Counted from the stretch's first letter, positions 44,250 to 52,598 are shown. The stretch is 64,000 bases of DNA from Sphingobacterium chuzhouense (GCF_014692525.1 NZ_JACNYL010000004.1:1-64000); one strand, 5' to 3'. Program-made: numbers and translations. Notes: generated by a model from the sequence alone, not told the origin.

Positions 44250-45506
44250 ATGTCATCTTCTAAATTAAGTATAGCGATCAGCGAAGACTGGGTCGTTGTG
44301 ATACTGGGATTAGCGATCATTTTTTTAACCCTATTTGGCGTTGTGGTACCCAAACCAGCTTTTTCTTGGGATACAACAGATGTTCTCTTTGGTCAAATTC
44401 TTTCGGCAAACAATCTATTAGCCATCGGTAAGCAATTTTTGTTGGTATTCATTATCGCACTGCTGGGGGCTTTCTTGCTAGGGAAACCGTTAAAGCCGCT
44501 GTTCATAGTTTTTCCTTTTATTTTTGTATTAACCATATTCGCTTTGATCTTGGCAGGCAATAGCACGGTGCGCGAATATAACTTGGAAGCGGTTATCTTT
44601 AGTTTGGGAATCGGTTTGCTGATCAGCAATTTTTTTACGTTACCAACATGGTTTAAGGAGGCACTTTCGACGGAATTGTATGTAAAAATCGGATTGGTAT
44701 TGCTCGGAACAACGGTTATTTTTGGTGATATATTGAAGGCGGGAGCCTTAGGACTTGTTCAGGCGCTGGTCGTGGTACTATCAGTTTGGTATTTCGCCTT
44801 TTGGCTTTGCAAAAAACTGAAGATTGACGAAGAAATGTCTATGATGCTCTCATCAGCGGTGTCCATTTGTGGAGTGTCGGCTGCTATTGCTACATCTGGA
44901 GCTATTAAAGGTGATCCCAAGAAGCTATCCTATGTGGTTTCGTTGGTCCTGATTACAGCGGTGCCGATGATGATTTTTATGCCCTATATTGCAGAATGGA
45001 TGGGTTTGTCGCAAGAGGTCACGGGTGCATGGCTCGGGGGCAGTATTGATACGACTGGCGCGGTCGTTGCGTCGGGGTCGTTAGTAGGTGAACGTGCCTT
45101 AGAGATCAGTACAATTGTTAAGTTCTCGCAAAATGTACTGCTCGGAATTGCGGCCTTTGCTATCAGTATCTACTGGACATATTCGCATTCCAAAAGTGCG
45201 GAACATGCCGAGAAACCGACTTTAAAGATTATTTGGGAACGTTTCCCTAAGTTTGTAATAGGATTTATCTTTGCTTCTCTTTTGTTCTCTTTTGTTATTA
45301 GTCCCGAACAGGTCGGAAACGTAAAAGAGGAGCTGAAAAGTATACAAGGCTTATGGTTTGCATTGGCTTTTACATCGATCGGTTTGGAAACGAATTTTAA
45401 AGACCTGTTTGTGCACAACAATAAGAAACCACTTTATGCGTTTCTGATCGCACAGGGATTCAATATTATCGTGACCTTGGTAATCGCCTTGCTGTTATTT
45501 GGGTAG
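44250..45506 (+). CDS. YeiH family putative sulfate exporter
   Basis: Polytopic inner-membrane protein of the YeiH (UPF0324) family, for which sulfate or sulfite export has been proposed on genomic grounds, for example beside taurine degradation genes. About ten hydrophobic segments are visible, with the conserved blocks SAVSICGVSAAIATSGAIKG, AWLGGSIDTTGAVVASGSLVGE and FAFTSIGLETNFKDL close to the family patterns. I chose ATG 44250 (MSSSKLSIAISEDW); an upstream in-frame TTG at 44211 would add 13 unconvincing residues. It ends operon 2. An exporter of oxidised sulfur fits SoxCD in the same operon. Confidence 0.86.
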   Translation: MSSSKLSIAISEDWVVVILGLAIIFLTLFGVVVPKPAFSWDTTDVLFGQILSANNLLAIGKQFLLVFIIALLGAFLLGKPLKPLFIVFPFIFVLTIFALILAGNSTVREYNLEAVIFSLGIGLLISNFFTLPTWFKEALSTELYVKIGLVLLGTTVIFGDILKAGALGLVQALVVVLSVWYFAFWLCKKLKIDEEMSMMLSSAVSICGVSAAIATSGAIKGDPKKLSYVVSLVLITAVPMMIFMPYIAEWMGLSQEVTGAWLGGSIDTTGAVVASGSLVGERALEISTIVKFSQNVLLGIAAFAISIYWTYSHSKSAEHAEKPTLKIIWERFPKFVIGFIFASLLFSFVISPEQVGNVKEELKSIQGLWFALAFTSIGLETNFKDLFVHNNKKPLYAFLIAQGFNIIVTLVIALLLFG

Positions 45507-45515
45507 GTTATTAAC

Positions 45516-45558
45516 GCAAAAGAAGCTGGCTCCGTAAATTGGAGACAGCCTCATTTGC
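45516..45558 (+). terminator. Terminator after island operon 2
   Basis: GCTG-G-CTCC and GGAG-A-CAGC form a 9-bp stem with one mismatch around a 7-base loop, extended by GCAAA/TTTGC on the outside. A convergent minus-strand gene ends 30 bases further, so the hairpin may serve both directions. T-run is short, so efficiency is uncertain. Confidence 0.65.
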
Positions 45559-45588
45559 TTGCCTTTGCGGTGGTTCTGCTACAATCTC

Positions 45589-46326
45589 TTATGCAATGTT
45601 AAATGCACCTACAATACTTGCTGGATGAAGTGCTTTGGAATTAATTAATATATCCCTGCCTCGGGAGTTATTAAAATACAAAACCGATAACCCAACAAAA
45701 ATTACGCATCCCATGACTGGCGTGCAATCCACCTCTATTCGCTCCGCTTCGCGCCAGCCTTCTAACTGCGCACAATTAATTTCTATTTCTGTGTACGATA
45801 CTATATGATATTCTGCTTTGACGAAATCGATAGCCATCGCGTTTATAACAACAATCATTTTTCCGGCAGCGTCAAGAAATGTGATATCACGATCTTTTTT
45901 AAACTTCGGAATATCTATAGTGAGTAAGTTGTTCTCGTGAAGCGATAATTCGATGTCAAAATTGAGATAATCCTGCGTATTGCTCTTTTCATTGAACTGG
46001 AAGTTCGCTAGGCGATTCAGTTTACCGTGCTGAAGACACATTTTGCCCGGTATTTGGTCGGGGTTAGCTCGCATGGCACGCAATATTTGTCCATTAAGTC
46101 GCCCCACCATACGGCAATCATATAAGTTTAGATGTGTGTCCGATAAAGCCGACCGGACAAAGCCTCCAGCATTGCTGGCTTGACCAAAATCGATAGAGGC
46201 TTTTTTGGTGGCAACGGTTTGCTTAGCCTTACGAGGTCTAGACTGTAGAATTTGTTGATTCCCAATTTTTCGTGCCACGAGATTCCCAACTAAACCTCGA
46301 ATTGCACCATTTGCTGCTATTTTCAT
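45589..46326 (-). CDS. Conserved hypothetical protein
   Basis: A 245-residue protein of unknown function. It opens MKIAANGAIRGLVGNLVARKIGNQQILQSRP, a Gly- and Arg-rich start of the type seen in some uncharacterised Bacteroidota proteins, and has a middle segment LYDCRMVGRLNGQILRAM. The second half is predicted beta-rich without membrane segment until a hydrophobic stretch CVIFVGLSVLYF near residue 210. No signal peptide. It is convergent with the island operon and stands alone, and the region before its start is gene-poor, so it may be a recent arrival. I cannot name a family. Confidence 0.65.
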   Translation of the reverse strand: MKIAANGAIRGLVGNLVARKIGNQQILQSRPRKAKQTVATKKASIDFGQASNAGGFVRSALSDTHLNLYDCRMVGRLNGQILRAMRANPDQIPGKMCLQHGKLNRLANFQFNEKSNTQDYLNFDIELSLHENNLLTIDIPKFKKDRDITFLDAAGKMIVVINAMAIDFVKAEYHIVSYTEIEINCAQLEGWREAERIEVDCTPVMGCVIFVGLSVLYFNNSRGRDILINSKALHPASIVGAFNIA

Positions 46327-46757
46327 AACCGTGAAATTAATGAATCAAGTGTTTGTAAATCAAATAAATGTGAATTTTTAAGAAATTTGAAAAATGTGTA
46401 TGAGCGCTCTTGCCATTTTCGTAATGGCTTTTCGAGAAGGCCTTGCCATTTTCGCAACGGTCTGTAACAAGACAATTTATTACCAAACCCTGAGCAACTT
46501 GCCCCTGAAAAAAGGTTGTCCGGATTATGATAGCGTGGTGAATGCAAAATTAAACGGAAATAGGTGGCATTATGGCGCAGTTAATGTGGACTCAATATGG
46601 ACTCACGGGCAATTTGGGGATAGGCTGTCTTATCTTTATCCGCGTCCTGATTCTGCTTCGTCGTCGGGTTCACGTATTTTCGCGGATGATGTTATTTCTT
46701 TACAGTTTTCTTATGGAATTTGCTATCTTTCAGCATCCTCTTATTGGATAATTGCGT
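46327..46757. other. Gene-poor stretch of 431 bases
   Basis: It separates the divergent genes at 45589-46326 (minus) and 46758 (plus). ORFs on both strands here lack any family-like sequence. It holds a short tandem repeat (46409-46460) and, towards the end, the probable promoter of the sigma gene (TATCTTTC at about 46732-46739, one base off the -7 consensus). Nothing else was recognised. Confidence 0.6.
46409..46460. repeat. Two direct copies of a 19-base hairpin element
   Basis: CTTGCCATTTTCGTAATGG (46409-46427) and its copy at 46442-46460 differ at two positions and are spaced 33 bases apart. Each contains CCATT-TTCGT-AATGG or the equivalent with AACGG, so each can form a 5-bp hairpin; the change T to C in the second copy leaves a G-C mismatch risk only at one pair. 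Confidence 0.6.
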
Positions 46758-47306
46758 ATGGACGAAAAAGAACAACTCGTATATTATAAGCAGACGGGCG
46801 ATCTGCAGGTATTGGGACAACTATACGCGCCCTATATGTCTTTGCTATACGGTGTGTGCTTTAAGTACTTTCAAGAACAGGCAGCGAGTCAAGATGCGGT
46901 GATGCAGATCTTTGAGCAGCTGGTACATAAGCTTCGTGTGCATGAGGTAGATAATTTCAAAAGCTGGTTGTATGTGTTTGCCCGGAATTATTGCTTGATG
47001 GAACTCCGAAAGCAGAAAGGCAAAATGCATGTGGATATTGAAGAAAATATGTCCGAAAGTGAGCAGAAGCTCGTAATGGACGATGAGGGGAAATGGACGG
47101 AAGATGATTTTAATAAAGTGCATGACTGTCTGGAAACCCTTTCTCCCGATCAAGCAGTTTGTGTACGCCTGTTTTATCTGGAGCAAAAATGCTATAAGGA
47201 TATTGCGGAGGAGACCGGATACGACTTAAACAAGGTGAAGAGCTATATCCAGAATGGGAAAAGAAACTTGAAAATTTGTATGGAGAGTGGGAAAAATGGA
47301 AAATAA
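46758..47306 (+). CDS. RNA polymerase sigma-70 family (ECF) sigma factor
   Basis: A 182-residue ECF-like sigma factor. Region 2 near residues 15-75 includes AASQDAVMQIFEQLVHKLR and FKSWLYVFARNYCLMELRKQKG; region 4 near residues 115-170 has LSPDQAVCVRLFYLEQKCYKDIAEETGYDLNKVKSYIQNGKRNL. ATG 46758 is preferred to a TTG two codons earlier. The gene overlaps the next by 11 bases, and the next gene encodes a single-pass membrane protein, so the two form a sigma/anti-sigma pair. No outer-membrane receptor gene is attached, unlike the pair at 3569. Confidence 0.88.
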   Translation: MDEKEQLVYYKQTGDLQVLGQLYAPYMSLLYGVCFKYFQEQAASQDAVMQIFEQLVHKLRVHEVDNFKSWLYVFARNYCLMELRKQKGKMHVDIEENMSESEQKLVMDDEGKWTEDDFNKVHDCLETLSPDQAVCVRLFYLEQKCYKDIAEETGYDLNKVKSYIQNGKRNLKICMESGKNGK

Positions 47307-47937
47307 CTATCAACTGTCAAGAATACATAACTATATACACGGCTTAATGAGTCGGGAGGAAATGCATGCGTTGGAGCGGGAAGCGTTGGACGATCCATTC
47401 TTACAAGATGCGATTGATGGCTATAAGATGCAGCAGGGAGTTGATGTAAAATCGTTGAGCTTATTGCAGCAACGGCTCGAGCGGCGCATAGCAGAGCACG
47501 CTCAACGTAAGAATAGATTTTATTTTAGCTGGCAGCGTTTAGCAATTGGGATGGTAGGAGCTGTGATGTTTATTGCGGTGTGTACGCTCTTATTGATCCG
47601 TCATCTGCCTAATGGACAGAACACCAACGTAACGGAGGTGGAACTGATGGATGATGCCCTTACACAGACGGTTGTACATTCATTGCCTACCGGTGATGCG
47701 CAGCCGGTAGGTGGTTGGGAAGCATTTTCTGCATTTGTATCGACGCATTATTCTGGCGTAAATACGGAAAAGCGGTTAAAGGTTCGCTTCAAAGTGGGAC
47801 AAGATGGGCTTCCATATGATATACAGCCACAGGTAGGCAAGAATCAGCCAATCTATGAAGAGATCATACAGGTTTTACAGAAAGGCCCGAAGTGGGAAGG
47901 AAAAGAGGGGCGTATTGAAATTGTTTTTCCGGAGTAG
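47296..47937 (+). CDS. Putative anti-sigma factor with TonB-like C-terminal domain
   Basis: Residues 1-75 are polar and cytoplasmic, residues about 77-98 form one membrane helix (LAIGMVGAVMFIAVCTLLLI), and the rest should be periplasmic. The last 65 residues (RLKVRFKVGQDGLPYDIQ through GPKWEGKEGRIEIVFPE) follow the pattern of the TonB C-terminal fold. The N-terminal LSRIHNYIHGLMSREEMHALEREALDDPFLQDAIDGY is of the type found in Bacteroidota anti-sigma-like proteins. ATG 47296 is preferred over the GTG at 47287. Function as anti-sigma is inferred from position and topology. Confidence 0.75.
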   Translation: MENNYQLSRIHNYIHGLMSREEMHALEREALDDPFLQDAIDGYKMQQGVDVKSLSLLQQRLERRIAEHAQRKNRFYFSWQRLAIGMVGAVMFIAVCTLLLIRHLPNGQNTNVTEVELMDDALTQTVVHSLPTGDAQPVGGWEAFSAFVSTHYSGVNTEKRLKVRFKVGQDGLPYDIQPQVGKNQPIYEEIIQVLQKGPKWEGKEGRIEIVFPE

Positions 47938-48052
47938 AGCGGCTGTAAAAACACATGGATTCGCTCGCGATTTGTATTTTACAAAAAAGTTCGTAACTTT
48001 CTGTTGATAAAATAGTTGTCATTTTTGTTGAACGAATAATAATAATAGAAAG

Positions 48053-48478
48053 ATGATGGTTTCGAAAATTATTGGTTTCATCGCGCTGTTGTTTATATTT
48101 CCTCACGCTGAAAAAAACGACCGCCTCAATCAGATCAACAAATTTCTGAACGGAAATTGGGTTATTGAGGAAACAGCCGATTCACGCTTACAAAGCATGC
48201 ATTTTTTTGGAGGAGATTGTATTAATTTTACTTTTCGTGACAATCCACATGCCCAGAGTATCCTCAAGAAATATGAATACGTCAATGTGGATGATTACCC
48301 ACAGCATATTTCATTGAATGTTTATACGAAAGATATCGTATCAGATAAAAAACTAACGGAGAGCCCCTTCCATATTGAAATAATGGATAAAAATACGATC
48401 CGGGTAACTAGTAAACTTGGGGAAATTAATACGCTTAAAAGAAAACCAAGAAACGCGAGGGATATTCATATAAGGTGA
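48053..48478 (+). CDS. Small exported hypothetical protein
   Basis: A 141-residue protein with an N-terminal hydrophobic segment (residues 4-17, KIIGFIALLFIFPH) that looks like a signal peptide. The rest (FLNGNWVIEETADSRLQSMHFFGGDCINFTF and so on) has the alternating beta pattern and GNW start of small lipocalin-like domains, but the resemblance is weak. It has a long intergenic space in front (115 bases) and is followed by a strong terminator. No family is recognised. Confidence 0.6.
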   Translation: MMVSKIIGFIALLFIFPHAEKNDRLNQINKFLNGNWVIEETADSRLQSMHFFGGDCINFTFRDNPHAQSILKKYEYVNVDDYPQHISLNVYTKDIVSDKKLTESPFHIEIMDKNTIRVTSKLGEINTLKRKPRNARDIHIR

Positions 48479-48490
48479 TTAAATTCACGT

Positions 48491-48540
48491 AAAGCAACGA
48501 GGCAGCCTTACATAAGGCTGCCTCGTTGCTTTAAAATTTT
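48491..48540. terminator. Strong bidirectional terminator
   Basis: A perfect 20-base inverted repeat (48491-48510 and 48513-48532) with core GAGGCAGCC, A residues before and T-rich sequence after. It separates the plus-strand gene at 48053 from the minus-strand gene at 48544. Confidence 0.93.
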
Positions 48541-48543
48541 TAC

Positions 48544-48918
48544 TTAGAAAGGTAAGTCGTCATCATCAGCTCCCGAAGATGATATATCGACAGGAGGCAT
48601 GTCCATTTGACCTGGTGCTTGCGCCTGTTGTGCTGTATTGGCAAGTTTTGTTACTCGCCATGCAACTAAGGAATTAAAATATGTGGTTACCCCTTCTTTA
48701 TTAGTCCAGGGGCGTCCACGTAAGTTAAACGAAACCTCTATATCATCGCCAACGGCTAAGTTATCAAATATACTAACGCGGTCTTGCGTTGCCTCAAAGC
48801 GAATGTATTCTACAAATTGTGGGTTTTCTGCGTAAGCAACGATCAAATCTCTTTTTTTGAAAGATTCAGTGACCTGTTGCGTAGCGCCTATCTCATGAAC
48901 TTTTCCTCTTATTTCCAT
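48544..48918 (-). CDS. DUF3127 family protein, SSB-like
   Basis: A 124-residue OB-fold-like protein of the Bacteroidota DUF3127 family (KVHEIGATQQVTESFKKRDLIV at the start, FNLRGRPWTNKEGVTTYFNSLVAWRV in the middle). After a Gln/Pro-rich linker it ends SSSGADDDDLPF. That acidic tip with terminal Pro-Phe is the same kind as in single-stranded DNA-binding proteins, where it recruits replication and repair partners; the true SSB at 55650 ends DADGLPF. This suggests a role in DNA metabolism, not established. Confidence 0.85.
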   Translation of the reverse strand: MEIRGKVHEIGATQQVTESFKKRDLIVAYAENPQFVEYIRFEATQDRVSIFDNLAVGDDIEVSFNLRGRPWTNKEGVTTYFNSLVAWRVTKLANTAQQAQAPGQMDMPPVDISSSGADDDDLPF

Positions 48919-48971
48919 ATCAAAAACGTATTAAACTGTAAAATTAAGCATTTTTTGCTAAGCAGAATAAG

Positions 48972-48979
48972 TAACTTTG
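48972..48979 (+). promoter_or_regulatory. -7 box directly before the THUMP methyltransferase gene
   Basis: TAACTTTG fits TAnnTTTG and ends only 7 bases before the ATG, so the transcript would have almost no 5' untranslated region. Confidence 0.55.
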
Positions 48980-48986
48980 CAAAAAG

Positions 48987-50237
48987 ATGATGGAAGTTTT
49001 CAACACCCCCAATAAAGTTATTATCACGTGCAACAGACGCTTGTCGCCTTATTTAGCGCAAGAAGTGGAAGCACTAGGCTTTGATATTGTCCGTGCCTTT
49101 AATACAGGCGTAGAGGTCAATGCCTCTATAAATGAATGTATTCGGCTGAATCTGAACCTGCGTGTGGCGAGTCAGGTTCTTTATGAAATAAAATCTTTTC
49201 GTGCCAGGAATGCTGATGAGCTTTATAAAGCGCTCGTGACTATCGCATGGGATGAGCTGATACCGTTTGATGGGTATTTCTCGGTGACATCCAATGTGCA
49301 CAATGAGACCATTACGACACCGCTCTTTGCGAATGTCAAGGTAAAAGATGCGATTGTAGATCGTATCAAGGATAAAAAAGGCGTACGTCCTAATACCGGG
49401 CCGGAACTAAACCGGGCGGTTATCCATCTGCACTGGATAGATGATAGGGCAGAGATTTTTTTAGATACGTCCGGCGAGACACTCGCCAAGCATGGCTATC
49501 GGAAACATCCCGGCAAAGCGCCCATGCTGGAAGCACTTGCTACCGCAACTATTATGGCTACCCAGTGGGATGGTCAATCACCGTTCATAAACCCGATGTG
49601 CGGTTCGGGAACGCTAGCCATTGAAGCAGCCCTCATGGCACAAAAACGTATGCCCGGTCTACAACGGATGAATTATTCTTTCATGCATTTTATCGGCTAC
49701 GATGAGGAGGTTTTTTTTGAGGAACGTCGTCGACTGAAAGACTTGACGGACAAAAAAAATCTCCCGCTTATTATCGCTTCGGATATATCCGATGTGGCGA
49801 TAGAGATCGCGAAATCGAATGCAAGGACGGCAGGCGTGGAGCATCTAATTACCTTTGAAGTAGGCGATTTTGCAAAAACGACCGTCCCCAAAGAAAACGG
49901 CGTGATCATGTTTAACCCCGAATATGGCGAGCGTCTAGGTGTGCACGCTAAGCTGGAAGCAACCTATAAGCGGATCGGCGACTTTATGAAGCAGGAGTGC
50001 AAGGGATATCGTGGTTATATATTTACTGGAAATCTTGATTTGGCAAAAAAAATCGGCTTGCAAGCTTCCCGGAGGTTTGAGTTTTTTAGCGGTAAACTAG
50101 ATTGTAGGTTACTGCAATACGAATTGTATGAAGGTTCGAAAGATAAATTGTCTGAATCAAAAACAAGCAAAGATGCAGACGAAAGTCCAACAGGGAGTAA
50201 GATACATAAACTCATCCGGGTACAGGATAAAAAATGA
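48987..50237 (+). CDS. THUMP domain class I SAM-dependent RNA methyltransferase (RlmL-like)
   Basis: A 416-residue relative of the N-terminal half of E. coli RlmL, which makes m2G in 23S rRNA. The THUMP domain fills about residues 45-165. The methyltransferase part has the SAM-binding motif PFINPMCGSGTLAIEAALMA (about residues 195-214) and the catalytic motif as NPEYGERLG (about 310), where Glu replaces the second Pro of NPPY. The last 40 residues are a Ser/Lys-rich tail. The stop overlaps the next start in ATGA, so it is coupled to the HD hydrolase gene. Confidence 0.9.
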   Translation: MMEVFNTPNKVIITCNRRLSPYLAQEVEALGFDIVRAFNTGVEVNASINECIRLNLNLRVASQVLYEIKSFRARNADELYKALVTIAWDELIPFDGYFSVTSNVHNETITTPLFANVKVKDAIVDRIKDKKGVRPNTGPELNRAVIHLHWIDDRAEIFLDTSGETLAKHGYRKHPGKAPMLEALATATIMATQWDGQSPFINPMCGSGTLAIEAALMAQKRMPGLQRMNYSFMHFIGYDEEVFFEERRRLKDLTDKKNLPLIIASDISDVAIEIAKSNARTAGVEHLITFEVGDFAKTTVPKENGVIMFNPEYGERLGVHAKLEATYKRIGDFMKQECKGYRGYIFTGNLDLAKKIGLQASRRFEFFSGKLDCRLLQYELYEGSKDKLSESKTSKDADESPTGSKIHKLIRVQDKK

Positions 50238-50890
50238 TAGATGACAAGACGATTATCCAGCGAACAGCGGTATTCGTACAGGAAAAGCTGAGAAATGCCG
50301 AAGCAGGTCATGATTGGTGGCATATTCAGCGTGTATGGAATAATACGAAGCTGATTCTGCAAACCGAGGAAGCTGATGCGCTGGTTTGTGAATTGACTGC
50401 TTTGCTGCATGACATTGCCGACAGTAAGTTTCATCATGGCGATGAACAGGTAGGGCCACGTATTGCAGGCGAGTTCCTACATAGCTTGGGCTTAGATGAT
50501 AGTCGGATAGAACATGTACAGCAGATTATATTCAACATGTCGTACAAAGCGTCTTTAGGACAAATTGATTTTCATTCCAAGGAATTAGAGATTGTGCAAG
50601 ATGCGGATCGTTTGGATGCCATTGGAGCAATTGGTATTGCGCGGGCTTTCCATTACGGTGGGTTTAAAAATAGAGAAATATATAACCCCAATATTCCACC
50701 TCAAAAACAACTGAGTAAGGAAGCCTATAAAAATACGACGGCACCCACCGTCAACCATTTTTACGAAAAACTATTGCTGTTGCGGGATAAGATGAATACC
50801 GATACAGCGAAGCAGATTGCCAAGCATCGCCATTATTTTATGGAATCCTTTTTGCAACAATTTTATGGCGAATGGAACGGAGAAAGGTGA
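50234..50890 (+). CDS. HD domain-containing phosphohydrolase (YedJ-like)
   Basis: A 218-residue metal-dependent phosphohydrolase. HDWWHIQRVW carries the first His, LLHDIADSKFHHGDE the HD pair, and EIVQDADRLDAIGAIGIARAFHYGG the last Asp with the typical DADRLDAIGA motif. This is the YedJ-like subgroup of HD hydrolases, whose substrate is not known. It is translationally coupled to the RNA methyltransferase gene by a 4-base overlap. Confidence 0.9.
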   Translation: MIDDKTIIQRTAVFVQEKLRNAEAGHDWWHIQRVWNNTKLILQTEEADALVCELTALLHDIADSKFHHGDEQVGPRIAGEFLHSLGLDDSRIEHVQQIIFNMSYKASLGQIDFHSKELEIVQDADRLDAIGAIGIARAFHYGGFKNREIYNPNIPPQKQLSKEAYKNTTAPTVNHFYEKLLLLRDKMNTDTAKQIAKHRHYFMESFLQQFYGEWNGER

Positions 50891-50966
50891 TTTAACACTA
50901 TCTTAATCTGAATTGGGTATATTCGTAGAAATTAAATAATAGATCAATCAAAAGTATACCTTATTC

Positions 50967-51737
50967 ATGTATGATATGAAAGCAACACTAGTAATCTTCA
51001 CCTTATTAACGGTTATGCACATGGGAGCTACGGCGCAAACAGAAATGATCGCGCATCGCGGATCTTGGAAAAATACCGAGGTGCCTCAGAACTCAATCGC
51101 GTCCTTAAATAAAGCAGTCGAACAAAAAGCTTGGGGTACAGAGTTTGACGTACATCTAACAAAAGATGATATATTGGTTGTAACCCATGACCAAGACTTT
51201 TATGGAATAGACATAGCGACCTCAACCTACGAAGAATTGCTTGCTAAAAAACATCCCAACGGAGAAAGCATTCCCACTGCAGAGGAATATCTAAAAGAGG
51301 GGCTGAAGCAGAAAAAAACCAAGTTGATTTATGAGCTTAAGACAAATAAGCTCGGTACAGAAAGAACGTTAAAAGCAGCAGAGCTATCGGTGGCTTTAGT
51401 AAAGAAGTTGAAAGCTGGAAAACAAGTGGAATATATCGCGTTTAGTTACGATGCCTGTTTGAAACTTAAAGAGTTGGATAAGAAAGCAAAAGTTCACTAC
51501 CTCAATGGCGATAAATCCCCGCAGGAAATAAAAGCCGCAGGCTTGAGCGGGCTGGACTATCATTTGTCGGTTTATAAGAAACACCCCGAGTGGATCGGAG
51601 AGGCAAAGAAATTAGGACTTAAAACCAATGTATGGACGGTGAACCGGGAGGATGATATGCATCATTTTATAGAACAGAAGATTGACTACATCACGACGGA
51701 CGAACCGGAATTACTCAATAGCATTCTAAAAAAATAA
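50967..51737 (+). CDS. Secreted glycerophosphodiester phosphodiesterase
   Basis: GDPD-fold phosphodiesterase, hydrolysing glycerophosphodiesters to glycerol 3-phosphate and an alcohol. The signal peptide ends near MGATAQ. The active-site features are MIAHRGSWKNTEVPQNSIAS (His-Arg pair), EFDVHLTKDDILVVTHD (Glu-Asp and second His), and late ELKTNK and TNVWTVNREDDMHHFI. A start at 50976 (MKATLV), three codons in, would give a more regular signal peptide. It is followed 6 bases later by another exported phosphodiester enzyme gene. Confidence 0.92.
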   Translation: MYDMKATLVIFTLLTVMHMGATAQTEMIAHRGSWKNTEVPQNSIASLNKAVEQKAWGTEFDVHLTKDDILVVTHDQDFYGIDIATSTYEELLAKKHPNGESIPTAEEYLKEGLKQKKTKLIYELKTNKLGTERTLKAAELSVALVKKLKAGKQVEYIAFSYDACLKLKELDKKAKVHYLNGDKSPQEIKAAGLSGLDYHLSVYKKHPEWIGEAKKLGLKTNVWTVNREDDMHHFIEQKIDYITTDEPELLNSILKK

Positions 51738-51743
51738 TATTCG

Positions 51744-52583
51744 ATGTATCGTTTAAGAATAAGTATTCTTGCCAGTATTGTCCTTTTTGTTACAGCCACG
51801 TTTGCACAAGAGAACCAGGATTCCATAGCAGTCGTTACCAAAGATTGGAAAAAAACGAAAGTGAAAAAAGGGGTTATATGGAAACAAGGACATTTTAATA
51901 ATCTCTTTGACAGCGAACAGGAGATTAACTATGTGGAAATCGACCTTAAAAAGAATTTAAAGAAACTTTATTTCGCTGCAGAGTCTTCCGAGTTGAAACC
52001 CACTTCACAATTGGCATTGGAACACCACGCATTGGTGGCAGTAAACGGCGGTTTCTTTGACATGAAAAATGGTGGTGCAACTGATTTTATTCAAGTAGAT
52101 AATAAAGTCGTCAACCATACTAGAAAAAAATCAGATCGAGGTAATGCGTTGCTTTTGGTTTCGAAAAAAGAGGTAAAGATCAAAGCGGCAACCGACACTC
52201 TATATGAGGCGGGACGCTATCCAAACGTCATGCTTTCCGGTCCGTTACTTATAGCGGATAGCAGTCCTTATCCATTAACCAAAAATGCCTTTAACGACAA
52301 CAGGCACCCGCGTACGGCGATTGCATTGACAGGAGATGATAAATTGCTCCTATTTGTTGTCGACGGAAGGAATAAATCTTCGCATGGTATGAACCTCCAC
52401 GAACTGTCGAGTATATTACGCTGGCTGGGGGCGAAAGACGCAATGAATCTTGATGGCGGAGGTAGCTCCACATTGTATATAAAAGGAGCTACAGAAAATG
52501 GTGTAGTGAACTACCCGTCTGATAATAAACAGTTTGATCATGAAGGCGAACGCGCCGTTGCCAATATTATATATGTCAAATAA
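51744..52583 (+). CDS. Secreted phosphodiester glycosidase family protein (NAGPA-like)
   Basis: A 279-residue exported protein (signal peptide to about residue 22, TATFAQ) of the family of the mammalian uncovering enzyme, known also from bacterial exopolysaccharide proteins. It splits sugar-phosphodiester links. Visible blocks are HALVAVNGGFFDMKNGG, GRYPNVMLSGPLLI, RHPRTAIALTGDDKLLLFVVDGR and LGAKDAMNLDGGGSSTLYIKG, which hold the conserved Asn/Asp/Gly residues. It sits between a glycerophosphodiesterase and an endonuclease/phosphatase family protein, all with signal peptides, so the operon probably scavenges phosphodiesters outside the cell. Confidence 0.9.
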   Translation: MYRLRISILASIVLFVTATFAQENQDSIAVVTKDWKKTKVKKGVIWKQGHFNNLFDSEQEINYVEIDLKKNLKKLYFAAESSELKPTSQLALEHHALVAVNGGFFDMKNGGATDFIQVDNKVVNHTRKKSDRGNALLLVSKKEVKIKAATDTLYEAGRYPNVMLSGPLLIADSSPYPLTKNAFNDNRHPRTAIALTGDDKLLLFVVDGRNKSSHGMNLHELSSILRWLGAKDAMNLDGGGSSTLYIKGATENGVVNYPSDNKQFDHEGERAVANIIYVK

Positions 52584-52598
52584 CACTATTTATATGCT

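Noticed and set aside
46323..46547. 74-codon minus-strand frame with a repeated PLRKWQ peptide
   Set aside because: The peptide repeat is just the translation of the 19-base DNA repeat; no other support.
46394..46789. 131-codon open frame before the sigma gene at 46758
   Set aside because: Low-quality composition, covers the short direct repeat and the probable promoter, and overlaps the sigma gene start; more likely non-coding.
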